DNA of 64,000 nt. It comes from Dactylorhiza incarnata. Its lineage: Eukaryota; Streptophyta; Magnoliopsida; Asparagales; Orchidaceae. The stretch is from assembly GCA_033032865.1 (NCBI GenBank), contig JAWHQI010000148.1, forward strand, positions 949,501 through 1,013,500. The letters run 5' to 3'. Of this stretch, positions 31,782 through 44,338 are shown piece after piece. Both the position numbers and the translations under genes were made by a program. Position 1 is the stretch's first letter; every line of letters begins with the position of its first letter. The notes beneath the pieces are model-generated. The model worked only from the letters and a program-made list of their open reading frames with translations. It made no database searches and had not been told where the DNA came from.

Positions 31782-33140
31782 GTGTTTCCTAAAGATCTTC
31801 CTGGGGCGCCGCCTCAGCGAGAGATAGACTTCACCATAGAGCTGGTGCCAGGTGCCAAGCCTGTGTCACGCTCTCCGTACCGTATTGCACCAAAGGAGAT
31901 GGCAGAGTTAAAAGTTCAATTACAGGAGCTCCTGGAGCAAGGCTATATACGCCCAAGTACATCGCCTTGGGGTGCTCCGGTCCTCTTTGTGAAGAAGAAG
32001 GACGGAAGCCTTCGTCTCTGTATCGACTACCGTGAATTGAACAAGCTGACCGAGAAGAACAATTATCCGATTCCTCAAATCGATGACTTATTTGATCAGC
32101 TAGTGGGTTCATCGGTGTATTCAAAGTTGGATCTTAAGTCTGGCTACTATCAGTTGCGGATTCGGGAATGCGACATCCCCAAGACGGCATTTAGTACCCG
32201 CTATGGGCACTATGAGTTTACTGTTATGCCGTTTGGATTGATGAATGCGCCGTCAGTATTTATGGATCTGATGAATAGTACCTTTCGAGAGTACCTGGAT
32301 CGATTTGTCATCGTCTTCATCGACGATATCTTGGTATATTCTCAGTCTGAAGAAGAACACGTGATTCATTTGCGCGCAGTTTTGGAGACCCTGCGACGGA
32401 GTCAGTTGTATGCCAAATTCTCCAAGTGCGAGTTTTGGCTAGCTTCAGTAGCATTCCTTGGTCATGTGGTTAGTGGTGAGGGTATCGCAGTGGGTCCAGC
32501 AAAGATAGTTGTTATCCAGGAGTGGCCCATTTTGATGACAGTAGCGGAAGTCAGGAGTTTCCTTGGACTTGCCGGCTACTATCGGCGCTTCGTGGAAAAC
32601 TTTTCACGGATTGCTCTTCCTCTCACAACCTTGACAAGGAAGGATCAGAAGTTCGTTTGGTCACCAGCGTGTGCACGAGCTTTTGAAGAATTAAAGAGTC
32701 GTCTGACCACGGCACCGATCTTGTGTTTGCCATGTGGTGCAGAAGGCTATGAAATTTACAGCGATGCGTCATGGAGCGGCTTAGGCTGCGTACTTCTACA
32801 ACATGGTCAATTGATAGCTTATGGCTCTCGCCAGTTAAAAGTGCATGAGCGGAATTACCCGGTCCACGACTTGGAGTTGGCGGCTGTGATCTTCGCTCTG
32901 AAATTGTGGCGACATTACTTGTATGGCGTGAAGGTTGATATCTTTACGGACCATAAGAGCCTAAAATATCTGCTAAATCAGAAAGAGCTCAATATGCGAC
33001 AACGAAGGTGGATGGAGTTCCTGGGGGACTACACTTTCAAAATACACTATACTTACGGGAAAGGAAATGTCATTGCAGATGCTTTGAGCCGGAGGGCTTC
33101 TGCACAGGCCAACTGGATTCAGATTATGATCCACGTCTGA
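31782..33140 (+). pseudogene. Reverse transcriptase and RNase H of element C
   Basis: RT motifs in order: [44 protein letters not shown], and the catalytic FIDDILVYS (about 32318-32344), then [11 protein letters not shown]. RNase H follows with [33 protein letters not shown] and ADALSRR, so all four acidic catalytic positions are present. These copy the element RNA into DNA. The upstream junction with protease has lost frame near 31775. The downstream end reads out of frame after ALSRRASAQ, so integrase is in another frame. The 452-codon frame itself is intact. Confidence 0.9.
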
Positions 33141-34654
33141 TCAGTGACTTGGAAGCCTTGGAGATCTCCTGTGTGGAAAAGAGTTCTAGTGCAAGTGCGT
33201 GCTTGAACTGGACGGAGGTGCAATACGACCTCGCAGACAGAATACGACAGGCCCTAGAGCTTGATTCGAGCATGCAGCGCTATTTGGCGGAGTCTGAAGT
33301 TGGAACTGTTGCAGAATTTGTGTTAGACGACGGTCTGATGTGGAAAGAAGGTCGGTTGTGCGTCCCAAATGTGGGTAAATTGCGGGAAGAATTGATGTAC
33401 GAAGCGCACTTTACAAAGTACTCAATTCACCCGGGGAGCACAAAGATGTACCAAGACATGAAAACGCTGTTTTGGTGGCCAGGTCTGAAGAAAGACATCG
33501 CCTTGTACGTGGCAAAATGCAAAACTTGCGCACTTGTGAAGGCAGAATGTCAGAAACCTGGTGGGTTCCTGAAGTCGTTGCCAGTACCAAAATGGAAATT
33601 TGACGATATTTCTATGGATTTCGTGCACGGTTTGCCGAAATCTCAGAGTGGGAATGATGCCGTATGGGTGATCGTGGATCTCTTGACGGAGGTAGCCCAC
33701 TTTATTCCAAACCGGAGGGACGATTCAGTTGAAAGGTTGGCAAAGCTATATGTTGATAGCATTGTACGATTGCACGGTGTACCCCGTAGCATCGTCAGTG
33801 ACCGAGATGGACGCTTTACTTCGAAAGATTGGAGGCTAATCCACCAGTTGTTGGGTACAAAGTTGAAGTTTAGTACTGACTTCCACCCTCAAACGTATGG
33901 ATAGACTGAACGGACGAACAGAACACTGCAGGACATGCTCCGTATGTGCGTCCTGGATTTCGGCAAGAAGTGGGAAGATCATCTTTTTATGATCGAGTTC
34001 GCTTATAATAACAACTATCAGGCAAGTATAAAGATGGCGCCCTTCGAGGCCCTCTATGGTAGAGCTTGCCGCACTCCCTTAGCTTGGGCGGAGACAGGTG
34101 AGACGAAGCTGTTTAAGCGGAAGGAAGTTGAAGATGCAAATTCAGCTATTCAAACAATTCAGGAGAGATTGTTGATTGCACAAGATAGGCAGGCGAAATA
34201 CTACAATGCCAAGCAAAGAAATGTCGAGTTCGCCGTGGGCGACTGGGTTTACCTACAGATCAAACCTTTCAAGGGTGTGTCCCGGATTCGGCGCTTGAAA
34301 AAGCTGAGTCCGAGGTACCTCGGACCTTTTGAGATTCTGGAGCGTGTTGGCGAAGCTGCCTATCGGCTCGCTCTTTCGACAGAGTTGAGCGGCTTACATG
34401 ATGTGTTTCACATATCTGTGCTGAGGAAAGCAGTGCCAAAGCCTAACCAAGTGCTTGAGACGAATCAAGTGCCAATCGTTGAGGGGCTAAAGGCGAAAGT
34501 TAAGCCTATATGCATTGAAGACACTGATGTTAAGCAGCTGCGGAATAAACTGATCAAGATGGTCAAGGTCCGCTGGAATAATTGCGGTCGTGAGGAGCTT
34601 TCATCGGAGCATGAGAAAACCATGCGTGACGAGTTCCCCAAATTGTTCCGATAA
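33100..34654 (+). pseudogene. Integrase with chromodomain-like tail, element C
   Basis: The zinc-binding part has H and H then CKTC (HFTKYSIHPGS...VAKCKTC). The catalytic core has D in ISMDFVHGL, D in IVSDRDGRF and E in TERTNR. A TAG at 33902-33904 lies just before the catalytic E, most simply a CAG to TAG change. The GPF/ILERVGEAAYRL segment and a chromodomain-like end (IEDTDVKQLRNKLIKMVKVRW) follow; the usual TWE of the chromodomain is degraded. Chromodomains are thought to direct insertion into heterochromatin. A frame change near 33100 separates it from RNase H. Confidence 0.85.
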
Positions 34655-34735
34655 GGTACAAGCTATGTTTTTGTATCTTGTTGTTATTTGCACTGTTAAA
34701 ATTTCGGGATGAAATTCTTTTAAGAGGGGAAGAAT
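34655..34735 (+). other. 3' noncoding piece and polypurine tract, element C
   Basis: TTTTAAGAGGGGAAGAAT (34718-34735) directly precedes the 3' LTR, the usual form of chromovirus polypurine tracts. Confidence 0.75.
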
Positions 34736-36665
34736 TGTAAAACCCCATATTCTGAGGGAAAAGAAAGTAGAAGTGTACTGAAGCTAAGGAGCTAGCGCCA
34801 GGCACTAGTGCTAGCACCGACGCTAACACATTTTCCAAGAAATATGTTATTCTTGAGAAATGTTTGTAGCACTCCAGATTTTCCCAGCGGATAGATAACA
34901 CTGAGAGCTAGCACCAGGCGTTAGCCTAAGTCTTAGCGTCGAGACCGTTCATCGAACGCAACATTTTTGGGCTGTTCGTCGAACACCGTTCGATGAACTT
35001 CAGGTCGTTCGTCGAACGCAGGCTGCAGCGTGTTCGTCGAACGCCGTTCGTCGACCGCAGGCTGCAGAGTGTTCGTTGACCGCCGTTCGACGGACTCCAG
35101 GCCATTCGTCGAACGCCGATCGTCGAAAGCCGTCGGGATTAAAGCGGCTGTGGATAAACTCAGCCGCCGCCTTAGGGGATAACGCCCGGCGTTAGGTGCT
35201 AACGCCGGTGTTAGCTAAGAAAATATAAAAGACAGCCAACTTCTGTTTCCCTTCTCATTTTCTGATTCTAATCCCATTCCAAAGGCAGAAACTTGGGATC
35301 CTGAAGGAAGGAGGTCGGTTTTTGCTAGCCGTGAGTTGTGTTGGGGGCAAATCCATGAAGGATATTGCTTGAGTGCTTGTGCCATCATTGGAGGAAGCTA
35401 TTTTTAAGAGAGTCAAGTCGAGTTCCTCTCAAATCTATGGCACCGAAACGAGCGCCGAGGGTAACGATTCTCCTCCTTCATCTCTGGACACGTTTGTCCT
35501 TTGATTTGCATAGTAGTAGGCAGATTTCCACTAATGAGTGGATAGATTTCTGCCGACGGGTCGATGTTATCCCCGTAGAAATTGCATAATGAGTCCGTAA
35601 TAATAGTACGGACGTAGGCATACTGTGTGAAGCCCATCTGGACAGGTTGGTCTGGATTGGTGATGTTGATATGCAATATTGCATTCCGGAGAAGACTCCG
35701 TGTATGTTTTCGGGTTTTGTGTGCTGTGTTGTGCTGCAGGGAGTCCTGGAGGTTACCCTCAGGAAATCCCCGAAAAGGGCTAACAAAAATGTGTTCTGTT
35801 GGCTAACGCCCGGCGCTAGCGTTAACGCCGGCGCTAGTGCCAGTGATCCGTGAGATTGCTTATGGCACTTGAAAATGGCCCCTGAGGCTGAAGAGATGAC
35901 CCTGTGTGGTTAACAGTGACGGGCACAAGGGGAAGCCAAACCCGTGTCAGGCTTAGTTGAATCCTGATGTTTATGAGCGCGGGCAAAAGCTGAACCGAAC
36001 CTGGGGTAGGCATAGTTGAATCCTTCCATCTAGCTCATAATGTACATCCAAGTTGAAAAAGGACTTGTGGATGTCGTGCCGTGAGTGCACAAGGCGCGTG
36101 ACTTGACGTCATCGTGTGATGAATGCTTCTATGCGGTGTTTAGATGCACCTGTGATATATGTACTGCTATTGCTTGCCTGCAAGAGCACCACCGCCCCGA
36201 GCATGGGGTGGGGTCGTTATAAATCTGGGTCAGCTAAAGCTGACCGGTTACTTGTTTCCCACCGCTTGGTGGATTTGTTTGTACAGGTCCTGGCGAGACT
36301 AGCAGGAAATAGAGGGATGAAGCCCCTGCTGCTGTGCTGTACTTGCCCTCAAAGGCCAAAGCTTTTGTTTACTGTTTTTCATGTGTGGCCGGCCTGCGTG
36401 CCGATGTTTGGAAGCCACCTTTATTGTGTAAACAAACTGATAAAGAACTTGTAATTTCTTTCAGTCCTAGTAGCTAATGTGGACAATGTATACACTGGTT
36501 TTATTTGAAATAAAATGCTTCCGTTGTGTGACTCTTTGTGCTGAGATGGTTAAGTTATTAACTGTTTAATGCTAATTCAGTAACGCGCTCTTTTGTTCAT
36601 TTAATATGGCGTGGGGTCCCGGCCGAACCTACTGCTATATTCTTTGTAATAGGGAGGGTGTTACA
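34736..36665 (+). repeat. 3' LTR of element C
   Basis: The repeat is 1930 bp. It differs visibly from the 5' LTR at many sites and lost one of the GTTCGTCGAACG blocks, so the insertion is not recent. It retains the CTAACGCC and GGCGTTAG words and an AATATAAAAG box near 35225. Confidence 0.95.
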
Positions 36666-36670
36666 TGTAA

Positions 36671-39600
36671 TTCTCTAGCTGATGTTGTATCCACAAGAGT
36701 TGTACACAACCACTACCTGCATCTATATATTCTGACTCAGAAGTGGAAATAACCACACTGGTTTGCTTCTTACTGCTCCATGATATCAACCTCCTTCCTA
36801 GGAATTGACAAGTTCCACTTGTACTTTTCCTGACTTCTTTGCATCCTGTAAAATCTGCATCTGAAAAGCTAGTCAATTCCAAATCATTGTTCTTAGGGTA
36901 CCAAAGGCCAAGATGTTGACTGCCTTTATGATATCTCAAAATCCTCTTTGCAGCGGAGTAATGAGATTCTTAAGGCATGCTTGGTACCTAGCACAAACAC
37001 ATGTAGCATACATAATATCTGGTCTACTAGTAGTTAGATACAACAAGGATCCAATAATGCACATGTACATGGATTCATCAAAGGCCTTGCCCTTCTTATC
37101 CGTGTCCAGGGAAATGTTGGACCGCATGGGAGTTTTCATGGTGGAAGTTGATTCCATCCCAAAATTCTTGATAAGCTCCCTAGTGTACTTAGTCTAAGAG
37201 ATGAATATCCTCTCATCAGATTGTTTCACTTGGAGGCCTAAAAAGTACTTGAGCTCTCGCATACTGCTCATCTCAAACTCCCCCTGCATAAGGTTGGCAA
37301 ACCTTTTGCAGAGGTTGTCATCTGTAGACCCAAAGATTATGTCATCAATATAAATTTGGACTAGAAGACACTTGCCCTTTGTTTCCCTAAGAAACAATGT
37401 TCTATCTATCTTTCCCCTCAAGAACTTGTTCTTTAAGAGAAAGGTAGACAAGGTCTCATACCAAGCCCTAGGGGCTTGCTTTAGACCATATAGAGCTTTC
37501 CTAAGTAAATAAACATGAGAAGTAAGGGTAGGATGCACAAAACCTGATGGTTGTTCAACATATACCTCTTCCTTCAGGTTACCATTGAGGATGGCTTACT
37601 TGACATCCATCTGGTATACTTTGAACCCCTTGTAGGCAGCATATGCAAGAAATAGCCTAATTGGTTCTAACCTTGCAACTGGGGAAAATGTTTGATTAAA
37701 GTCTATACCCTCTTCTTGTATATAGCCCTTAACTACTAATCTTGCCTTGTTCTTGATGATGATTCCATTTTCATCCAACTTATTTATGTATATCCATTTG
37801 GTGCCAATGATGTTGTGTCCTCGAGGTTTTGGCACCAACATCCATACTTTGCATCTCTTGAATTGAAGAAGCTCTTCTTGCATGGCTTGAATCCAGAAGG
37901 TATCTTGATTGGCCTCTTCAATCTTCTTGGGCTCCAACTGTGACAGGAAGCACAGGAATAGAGCTTCATTGTGAGCCCTACTTCTTGTGATCACACCTTG
38001 ATTCTCAGCTCCAATTATCTGTTCTCTTGGATGATCTATCAAGTGTCTTATTGTTGTAGGCATCCTGGCAGCAATTTGCAAGTCTTCTTCTGCAACAGTA
38101 GGATCTTCAGCAGCCTGCACTTCTTCATCTTCAGGAATAGCACATCTATATAAGCTTTGCTACTGCTGGGAATGTCTTGGATAGACATCTCTTCTAATTT
38201 TTGTTCATTTCCTGTCAAAACAGAAGAACTAGACCAACCCTGATAAAGAAGACTGGTCTCATCAAACGCTACATGCATAGACTCTTCTACAACATGAGTT
38301 TTCTTGTTGTATACTCTATAAGCTCTACTATGTGAGCTATAGCCTACAAAAACCCCCCACATTGCATTTTTCTGCAAACTTTGTCAAATGATATTTTCCA
38401 TTGTTTTAAAATGTAGCATTTGCAACCAAAGATTCTAAAGTATGATATTGTTGGTTGTTTGCCTTTTAGAATCTCATATGTGGTAATTCCAATGACCTTA
38501 TTGATGGAAGCTCTCTTGAGAACATAACAAGCAGTATTGACTGCCTCAGCCCAAAAATATTCTTGAAGTGAGGAGTCACTAAGCAATGTTCTCCCAACTT
38601 CTATCTAGGTCCCATTCCTCCTCTTGGCCACACCATTTTGTTGTGGAGTCCTAGGGGAGGAGAACTCTTGGGTGATACCAAATTATTGACAAAACCTTGT
38701 CATAGCTTCAGATTGAAATTATGTGCCATGGTCAGTCCTAGTCTTGACCACAGTACATTGTAGATCATTCTGAATGGCCTTGACATGATTTATAAAGACA
38801 TTTAAGGTATCAGGTTTCTTCTTTAGGAAGAATACCCATGTATACTTTGAGTGATCATCAACAATCACCAAGGTATACAACTTCCCACCTAGGCTCTGAA
38901 TTGGCAAAGGACCAAACAAGTCCATGTGCAATAGATATAGACATCTTTTGAAAGTGGCCCTAGTTTGCTTACCCATTTCGCAAGCACGACAGGGACCACT
39001 TTTAATACATTTTAGATTTGGAATATTCCTAACAAGGTTTTTATAAAATAGTCTATACATTGTCTTGTAGGTAATATGGGCAAGTCTCATGTGCCATTGA
39101 ACACAAAGAGACTCACTTTCATTAGCTACAAGACACACAGGAGATAGGGAATTATAACAAATAAAATCTAAACAATATACATTCCCACTCCTAGTGCCTG
39201 AGAGAATGGTCTCTAAGTCATTTGACTTTATGATCAAGCACTTGTCATTGTGGAATTCAATGACATAGCCTAGGTCACATAGTTGACTTATGCTTATAAG
39301 GTTGTGTTGCAACCCTTCAACATAAACTACCCTTGTGATTGAGACTATGCCATTGGAGATTGTACCTTATCCTTTGGTGACTCCCTTTTCAGATCCACCA
39401 AATGTAACTTTAGGTCCATTCTTCATAGCTGTGTAGTCCTGTAGAAGACTTATGGTACCTGTCATGTGCCTTGAGCACCCACTGTCCAAGTACCATATTT
39501 GCCCAAGGCTGGTAGTTGAACTAACCTGCAAGAGGGAATTTAATTACCCTTAGGAGCCCAATTAATTTTGGGTCCTAGGTTCTTGTTAGCATGAAAAGAT

Positions 39601-40664
39601 GATGTTACACCTGCGACAACCTTTGTAGGATGGCTCTTCTTTGCACTTGGAACATTGGGATTGTGCCAACAATCTATGGCAAAGTGTCTCCCACCTTACC
39701 ATAGTACCAACATTCATGAATGTTGTATCTCCTCTTCTGAACATTTCTTTAGGTGGAATGAGCATTTACATGCTTGTGTTCAGGAGGGGAGTCAACATCA
39801 TTCTTCTTGTTCCTTTCAGCAATGATCTGGATGAAGGTTAATCTGTGGACAGTCTTGGTAGCCTTTGTCTTAATGACATCAGCTTGCCTTGGCTTGGAAG
39901 CTAGGCAAGATTTGATGGCATCAGACACTGAGTTGTCAGGCCTGTCTACAGGTTTGACATCAGTCATGTTCTTTGCTGGAATGAACTTGGAAGAGCTTGC
40001 TTCCTTACTCTTGAATGATGGAGCTGAAGTACCAAAAACAAATGGTCCAGGTTGGGCCATTTGAATTTCTTCATGGGGAGCCTTCATAGCACTCATCCCC
40101 ATGCCCTTTCTTCTACTATGGGATGGATTGTTTTCCTTCCTATAGGTGCTCCCATTCTTCCAGTGACCATATATGTTATCATGGTTATACCTGTTAGAAG
40201 GAAGTAACACCTTTTGAAAGGTGGTATAAGGCTTAGCCTTAGCCTTGCCCTTTTCTCCACTCCCTTCTCCAACTTCCATTTTATTGAACCCTAGTCCTCT
40301 TCTATTTGTTTGAGAAGAAAAGGTGTCAATAATTGGAAGCACTGATTTGGCTTGGAGAATTGAGCCACTAGGCTCTTTTCTTTGAGAAGTTTCCCCTCAA
40401 GGTCCTTGATGACCTTGTTCTTTTGAGATATGGTGCTCAACTGAACAACTGTTATCCCCTTGAGTTCGCTTATTTTTTTACACATTTGATCCACCAGGGT
40501 AGGTGACTCAGTGCACTCTTTCTCAGCCAACTTAAGGGAAGAAATTTCTTGAGTTTACCTCTTGGCCAGCTTCTTGCTCTTTGCTTCCATATACCAAAGT
40601 TTTCTTTGTTGCATATGGGCAACTTCATAGAGCCCATCTTCTTCTGCAATCCAGTGGAAGCCAT
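36671..40664 (-). pseudogene. Gag-pol of the SIRE-like element, many breaks
   Basis: In minus-strand order: gag start MASTGLQKKMGSMKLPIC (40664), a coiled segment (40530-40291), a degenerate zinc-knuckle region (about 39700), and protease DSGCSRHMTG in a broken frame (about 39480). Integrase (39312-38344) has a WHMRLAH...CRACEMGK zinc region, D in HMDLFGPLP and D in TDHGT. RT (38120-36936) has [18 protein letters not shown] and the catalytic YIDDIIFGS, and RNase H (36939-36671) has SFSDADFTG and SESEYI. At least eight stops or frameshifts occur. The RNase H end lies across element C at 25842-25581. The protein set would assemble particles, copy and integrate the element, but this copy cannot. 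Confidence 0.85.
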
Positions 40665-40732
40665 TAGATTCAGATATGACTACTCCTTTGTTGGATCTGG
40701 TCAAACAGTTATGTCCTTTTTGACCAACCTCC

Positions 40733-40743
40733 CTCTGATACCA
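40733..40743 (-). other. Primer-binding site, tRNA-Met, SIRE-like element
   Basis: The minus strand reads TGGTATCAGAG, two bases from the LTR. Confidence 0.9.
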
Positions 40744-40745
40744 CT

Positions 40746-42018
40746 TGATAGTTTATAAGTAGTAGTCTAGATCACCTAGGGGGTGAATATGTCACTTTCT
40801 TTTCTTGCTTCTTAAACCTAGCTGTTTTTAGTGAGTATACAGATTATAAGCAATCACACAGAAAGCACACAAACATATATTGAGGTTCCTCAAGACAGGG
40901 TGTCTTGAGTAGTCCTCTTTCCCCCTTCACCCTTCTAACAATGAGTTAGATAGGGTCAACACTTCCAATTCAGCTTCAAGAGCTTACAACTCAGATTCCT
41001 CAGAATCTCTCAGGTTTTATCCAAACCATACCTCAGGCTCCACAACTCTACAAACTCAGAGTTCTCCAACTCCTTCAACTCAGAAATCTCCTGATTTCCT
41101 ACCTCAGACCTATCAAGAAGTCCTACCTCAGATCTTCACAAAGATCCTACACTCAAGCTGGGAGTGCAGCTCTACACTCAAGCTAATCAGCCCTACAACT
41201 CAGGAACAAAGGCCTTACAGATAAATATAGTGTGAGATATACAGCAGAAGACTATATAAAGTTAACCTTCAGATCTTGTCTTCTATTGTCTTGAAGCAGG
41301 ACTGTGAAGCAGCAGCTACAGGTCTTGTTTCTCCTTGATCTTCTCCTTCAACAAAGTTGAAGATCTACTTGTTCTTCATGAATGACTCAGGAAGAACTAA
41401 CCTATCTCCCAGCAGAGTTGAGCTTTAGCTTGACAGAATGCCCTTTCAGGAGGCTTGATGAAGATCGGCCTTGCAGCACACAATGTAGATCTTCCAAAGG
41501 AACAGTACCCTTATTTTTGACCCAACATCTTCTTTTATACTTCCTCCTTACTTACAACGGCTATTAGAAGCCCCTGACACAGCATGAACATCTGACAAAA
41601 GTGTATCTTGCTTTTCTGTCACTTGCGCCATAAACAGATCGCTCCACTTCTGTATTCATCTTTGAATCTGTCTCAGCGGTTGGGCTGAGATAGCCTTCAG
41701 ACTCAGCGACAACAACTGTCTCCGTCTCAGCGGTTCAGCTGAGATATACAGTCGTTTCAGCGGCTTTCCTCTATCTGCAGCTCAGCATATCTTGACACCT
41801 TCTCATCGGCACCCAGCCTTGTCTCAACAATACAGCTGAGTCTGAGAGGTCATCTCAGGGTTTTGGCATTTAGACCTCGGAACATATTCCATTTCTTGGA
41901 ATAACCTAATCCTGCTTTAGCATGATACAAAATAGGGTTTATCAAATACAATATGTACTTAGCATTGAGTGTGATGTTTCTTCAAATTAAGCGAACATTG
42001 AGGGAAATATTCCCAACA
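40746..42018 (-). repeat. 5' LTR of the SIRE-like element
   Basis: The repeat is 1273 bp, from TGATAGTTT to CCCAACA on the plus strand. The minus-strand TATA box (CTTTTATA, 41532-41539) is followed upstream by inverted words CTCAGCGGTT and AGCTGAGA (41664-41850). The flanking five bases to the right are AACAC; the left partner is lost. Confidence 0.9.
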
Positions 42019-42023
42019 AACAC

Positions 42024-43021
42024 TGAGTCCCCAACTGCGAATTCTAAATCGGCCCTTTTCCAGTTGGCGTACTTCTCATAATGCTCCTGAGCTACTCGAA
42101 ACTTCTTACGGATTTGCATTATAGCAATGCTCATTTCTTCCAAGGCCTCTAGACCCAAAACCGGCTTCTCACCCACTTCATCCCAAATAGGGTAGTCCGA
42201 CATCGTCTCCCATATAGAGCTTCGTAAGGAGCCATCTACAAGATCTCCTGATAACTGTTATTGTACTCAAATTCCATAAGCCATAGGCGTTCATCCCAAG
42301 CTCCACCATGCTCCAAAATATAGCACCTGATCATATCCTCTACAATCTGATTTACCCTTTCTGTCTGTCCATTCGTTTGCGGATTATATGCGGTAGAATA
42401 CTGAAGATTGGTGCCCAAAGCCCCCTGGAAACTCTGCCAAAAGCGGGATGTATACCTGGAATCTCGATCAGACACAAGGCTCGCGGGCACACCATGAAAT
42501 CTAATAACTTCTTGCATGTACATTGATGCAATCTTCTCCATAGAATAACCAGTCATGTACGACACAAAGTGAGCACACTTGGTCAATCTATCCACAATCA
42601 CCGACAACGCAGCATGACCACGAGGAGGTCTTGGTAAACAAGTAATGAAATCCGTAGAGATACTTTCCCATTTCCACATCGGAATATCCAACGAAGTTAA
42701 CTTGCCACCGGGTCTCTTATGATCTGCCTTGACGCGCTGACAGGTATAACACTTCGACACAAACCTCGCAATTTCATTCTTCATGCTTGACCACCAAATG
42801 ATTTGCTTCAAATCGTGGATCTTCGTAGAACCAGGATGATATGCAAGACTTGAATCATGAGCTTCCTCGCAAATCTTCGCTCGAATCTCTTCCACAGCGA
42901 GGATATAAAACCTGCCACGGTACTTCAAGGTACCCTCTTCACCGATCGAGAAATCTGGCAACTCACCTTTCTCGGCTCTACCACGGAGGTGCTGCAAATC
43001 TGGGTCATCCTTCTGATGCAA
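42024..43021 (-). pseudogene. Integrase of chromovirus D, C-terminus cut off
   Basis: Zinc region H and H then CYTC (HDSSLAYHPGS...SKCYTCQRVK). The catalytic core has D in ISTDFITCLP, D in LVSDRDSRY and E in GQTERVNQ. All three acidic residues are present. A stop after YNNSYQEIL and a frame change precede the APYEALYGRRCR segment and the C-terminal region (KYANWKRADLEFAVGDSVFV). The frame is then interrupted at the copia LTR. This family is close to, but not the same as, element C. Confidence 0.85.
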
Positions 43022-43617
43022 CCTCGTAAGGGTAATCCAGGAAGGTTCTTCAACTTCTATACTAGACGGTCAATCCTTGGACTTCACAGCAATGCTAATC
43101 AAATAAAACTCCTCCCCTAGCGACTGCACAGAGAGGATGAAAACAAAAGAAGACTTTCTACTTATGGCATCCGCCACTACATTCGCCTTACCTGGGTGAT
43201 ATACGATATACACATTATAGACTGCAACATACTCCATCCACCGACGCTGGCGCAAATTCAACTCCTTCTGCGAAAACACATATATCAAACTCTTATGATC
43301 TGAGTATATCCTGCACGACACCCTGTACAACATATGCCTCTAATGCTTTAAGGAAAAAATCACCGCAGCGAACTCCAAATCATGCGTAGGGTAGTTCCCT
43401 TCATGAACCTTTAGCTGCCTCGACCCGTACACAATCACTTTCCCATCCTTCATAAGAACACATCCAAGACCAACCTGTGAAGCATCAACATAGACTTGAA
43501 ATTATACCCCCTCAACAGGAAGACCCAAAACTGGGGCAGAACATAATCTTCTCTTTAGCTCTTGAAAATCCTCCTCACACTTTTCGCTCCAAATAAAAGC
43601 TGCTCCTTTCTGCGTCA
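43022..43617 (-). pseudogene. RNase H of chromovirus D
   Basis: Minus-strand frames show GAAFIWSEKCEEDFQELK, a [18 protein letters not shown] segment, [14 protein letters not shown] and IYSDHKSLIYVF, ending VVADAISRKSSF. Stops interrupt it. RT motifs upstream of it are missing because gag is fused directly to this part. Confidence 0.75.
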
Positions 43618-43989
43618 ACAGAAACACCAGAGTACGAGAACATCTCCTCCATCTCTAGGATCCAATCATCAAGTGCCATAAAGTCTGCCCTCCCATCGTA
43701 GGTTGGGGGGTCCTAGCCTCTAGAAGTGCGAAATCTAGTTTATCTCTGGCGGCAACGCTACAGGGGGAATAAGGGGTGCATGACGGATGGGCTCCGGCTG
43801 ATTTATCACCGGTTGCTGCCGCTGAGTGGCAGTCAACAATACTTGCATCTGCTGCTACATCGCGACCAATTGTTGAACCAATGTCTCATTGCTAAGATGC
43901 AACTCCTCCAACATAGCCTCGTTATGCGCATCTGATGACTCTCCCTCAGATGGGGGAACATGTCTTACGGTCTGACGCTTTGGGGACAT
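43618..43989 (-). pseudogene. Gag N-terminus of chromovirus D fused to RNase H
   Basis: ATG at 43989 starts MSPKRQTVRHVPPSEG; an early TAG follows LVQQLVAM. Another frame has DPPTYDGRADFMALDDWIL, the beginning of the Retrotrans_gag domain. It runs into the RT-RNase H connection near 43617. The rest of gag, protease and RT are deleted. Confidence 0.7.
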
Positions 43990-44333
43990 AAATAAGGAAG
44001 ACAAGAACAAACAACCTATCAAAACTGGACTCAACCCTCTAGGAAGAGAAGACATACCAAATGACATACAAATGCTTGCTCTTGCTACTACCTTGCTCTT
44101 GGAAGAGTTTTATATATGATATTTTACTATACTCAGGATGATAAATCATCACCCCTGAATCCCTCGTGCACCTCTCCGTATGCATGAAGGTTTAACATCT
44201 TTCTTTAAAAACCATGATTGTACATGTGCCATCACGTAGATCTCCAACTTGGCATGTGTGCTTATGCAATGTTATGTAATGCATGCAGTGCTATGCAGTC
44301 TAAGAAATGGCTTAATGCATGCTATGAGTGGTG
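43990..44333 (-). other. Leader of chromovirus D, gag-proximal part
   Basis: Noncoding. It continues at 58731 on the far side of element B. The last bases before element B, TACAC (44334-44338), form the target duplication. Confidence 0.7.
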
Positions 44334-44338
44334 TACAC

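Larger units (their letters stand above)
25843..36665 (+). mobile_element. Chromodomain Ty3/gypsy element C (Tekay-like)
   Basis: LTRs of 1937 and 1930 bp (25843-27779 and 34736-36665), target duplication TGTAA, a primer site related to tRNA-Met, then gag, protease, RT, RNase H, integrase and a chromodomain-like tail. Gene order and the tail point to the Tekay/Del group. It is inserted in the RNase H gene of the SIRE-like element and is itself interrupted in gag by a solo LTR. At least four further breaks make it inactive. Confidence 0.9.
16032..42018 (-). mobile_element. SIRE-like Ty1/copia element, split by nested insertions
   Basis: On the minus strand the order is LTR 42018-40746, tRNA-Met primer site, gag, protease, integrase, RT and RNase H (40664 to 36671, then 25842 to 25581), an env-position gene (25066 to 22427), a polypurine tract and an LTR remnant (17105 to 16032). 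Two elements sit inside it (17172-22092 and 25843-36665). The order and the long extra gene after pol fit the SIRE/Maximus lineage. Its 3' LTR is cut by the Tat-like element. Many stops and frameshifts show it is dead. Confidence 0.8.
42019..44333 (-). mobile_element. Chromovirus D, coding part (truncated)
   Basis: A minus-strand gypsy element whose LTR, primer site and first part of the leader lie at 58731-61661 on the far side of element B. Coding runs from gag at 43989 to integrase, cut at 42019 by the SIRE-like insertion. The integrase C-terminus, any chromodomain and the 3' LTR are not found. Confidence 0.8.
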
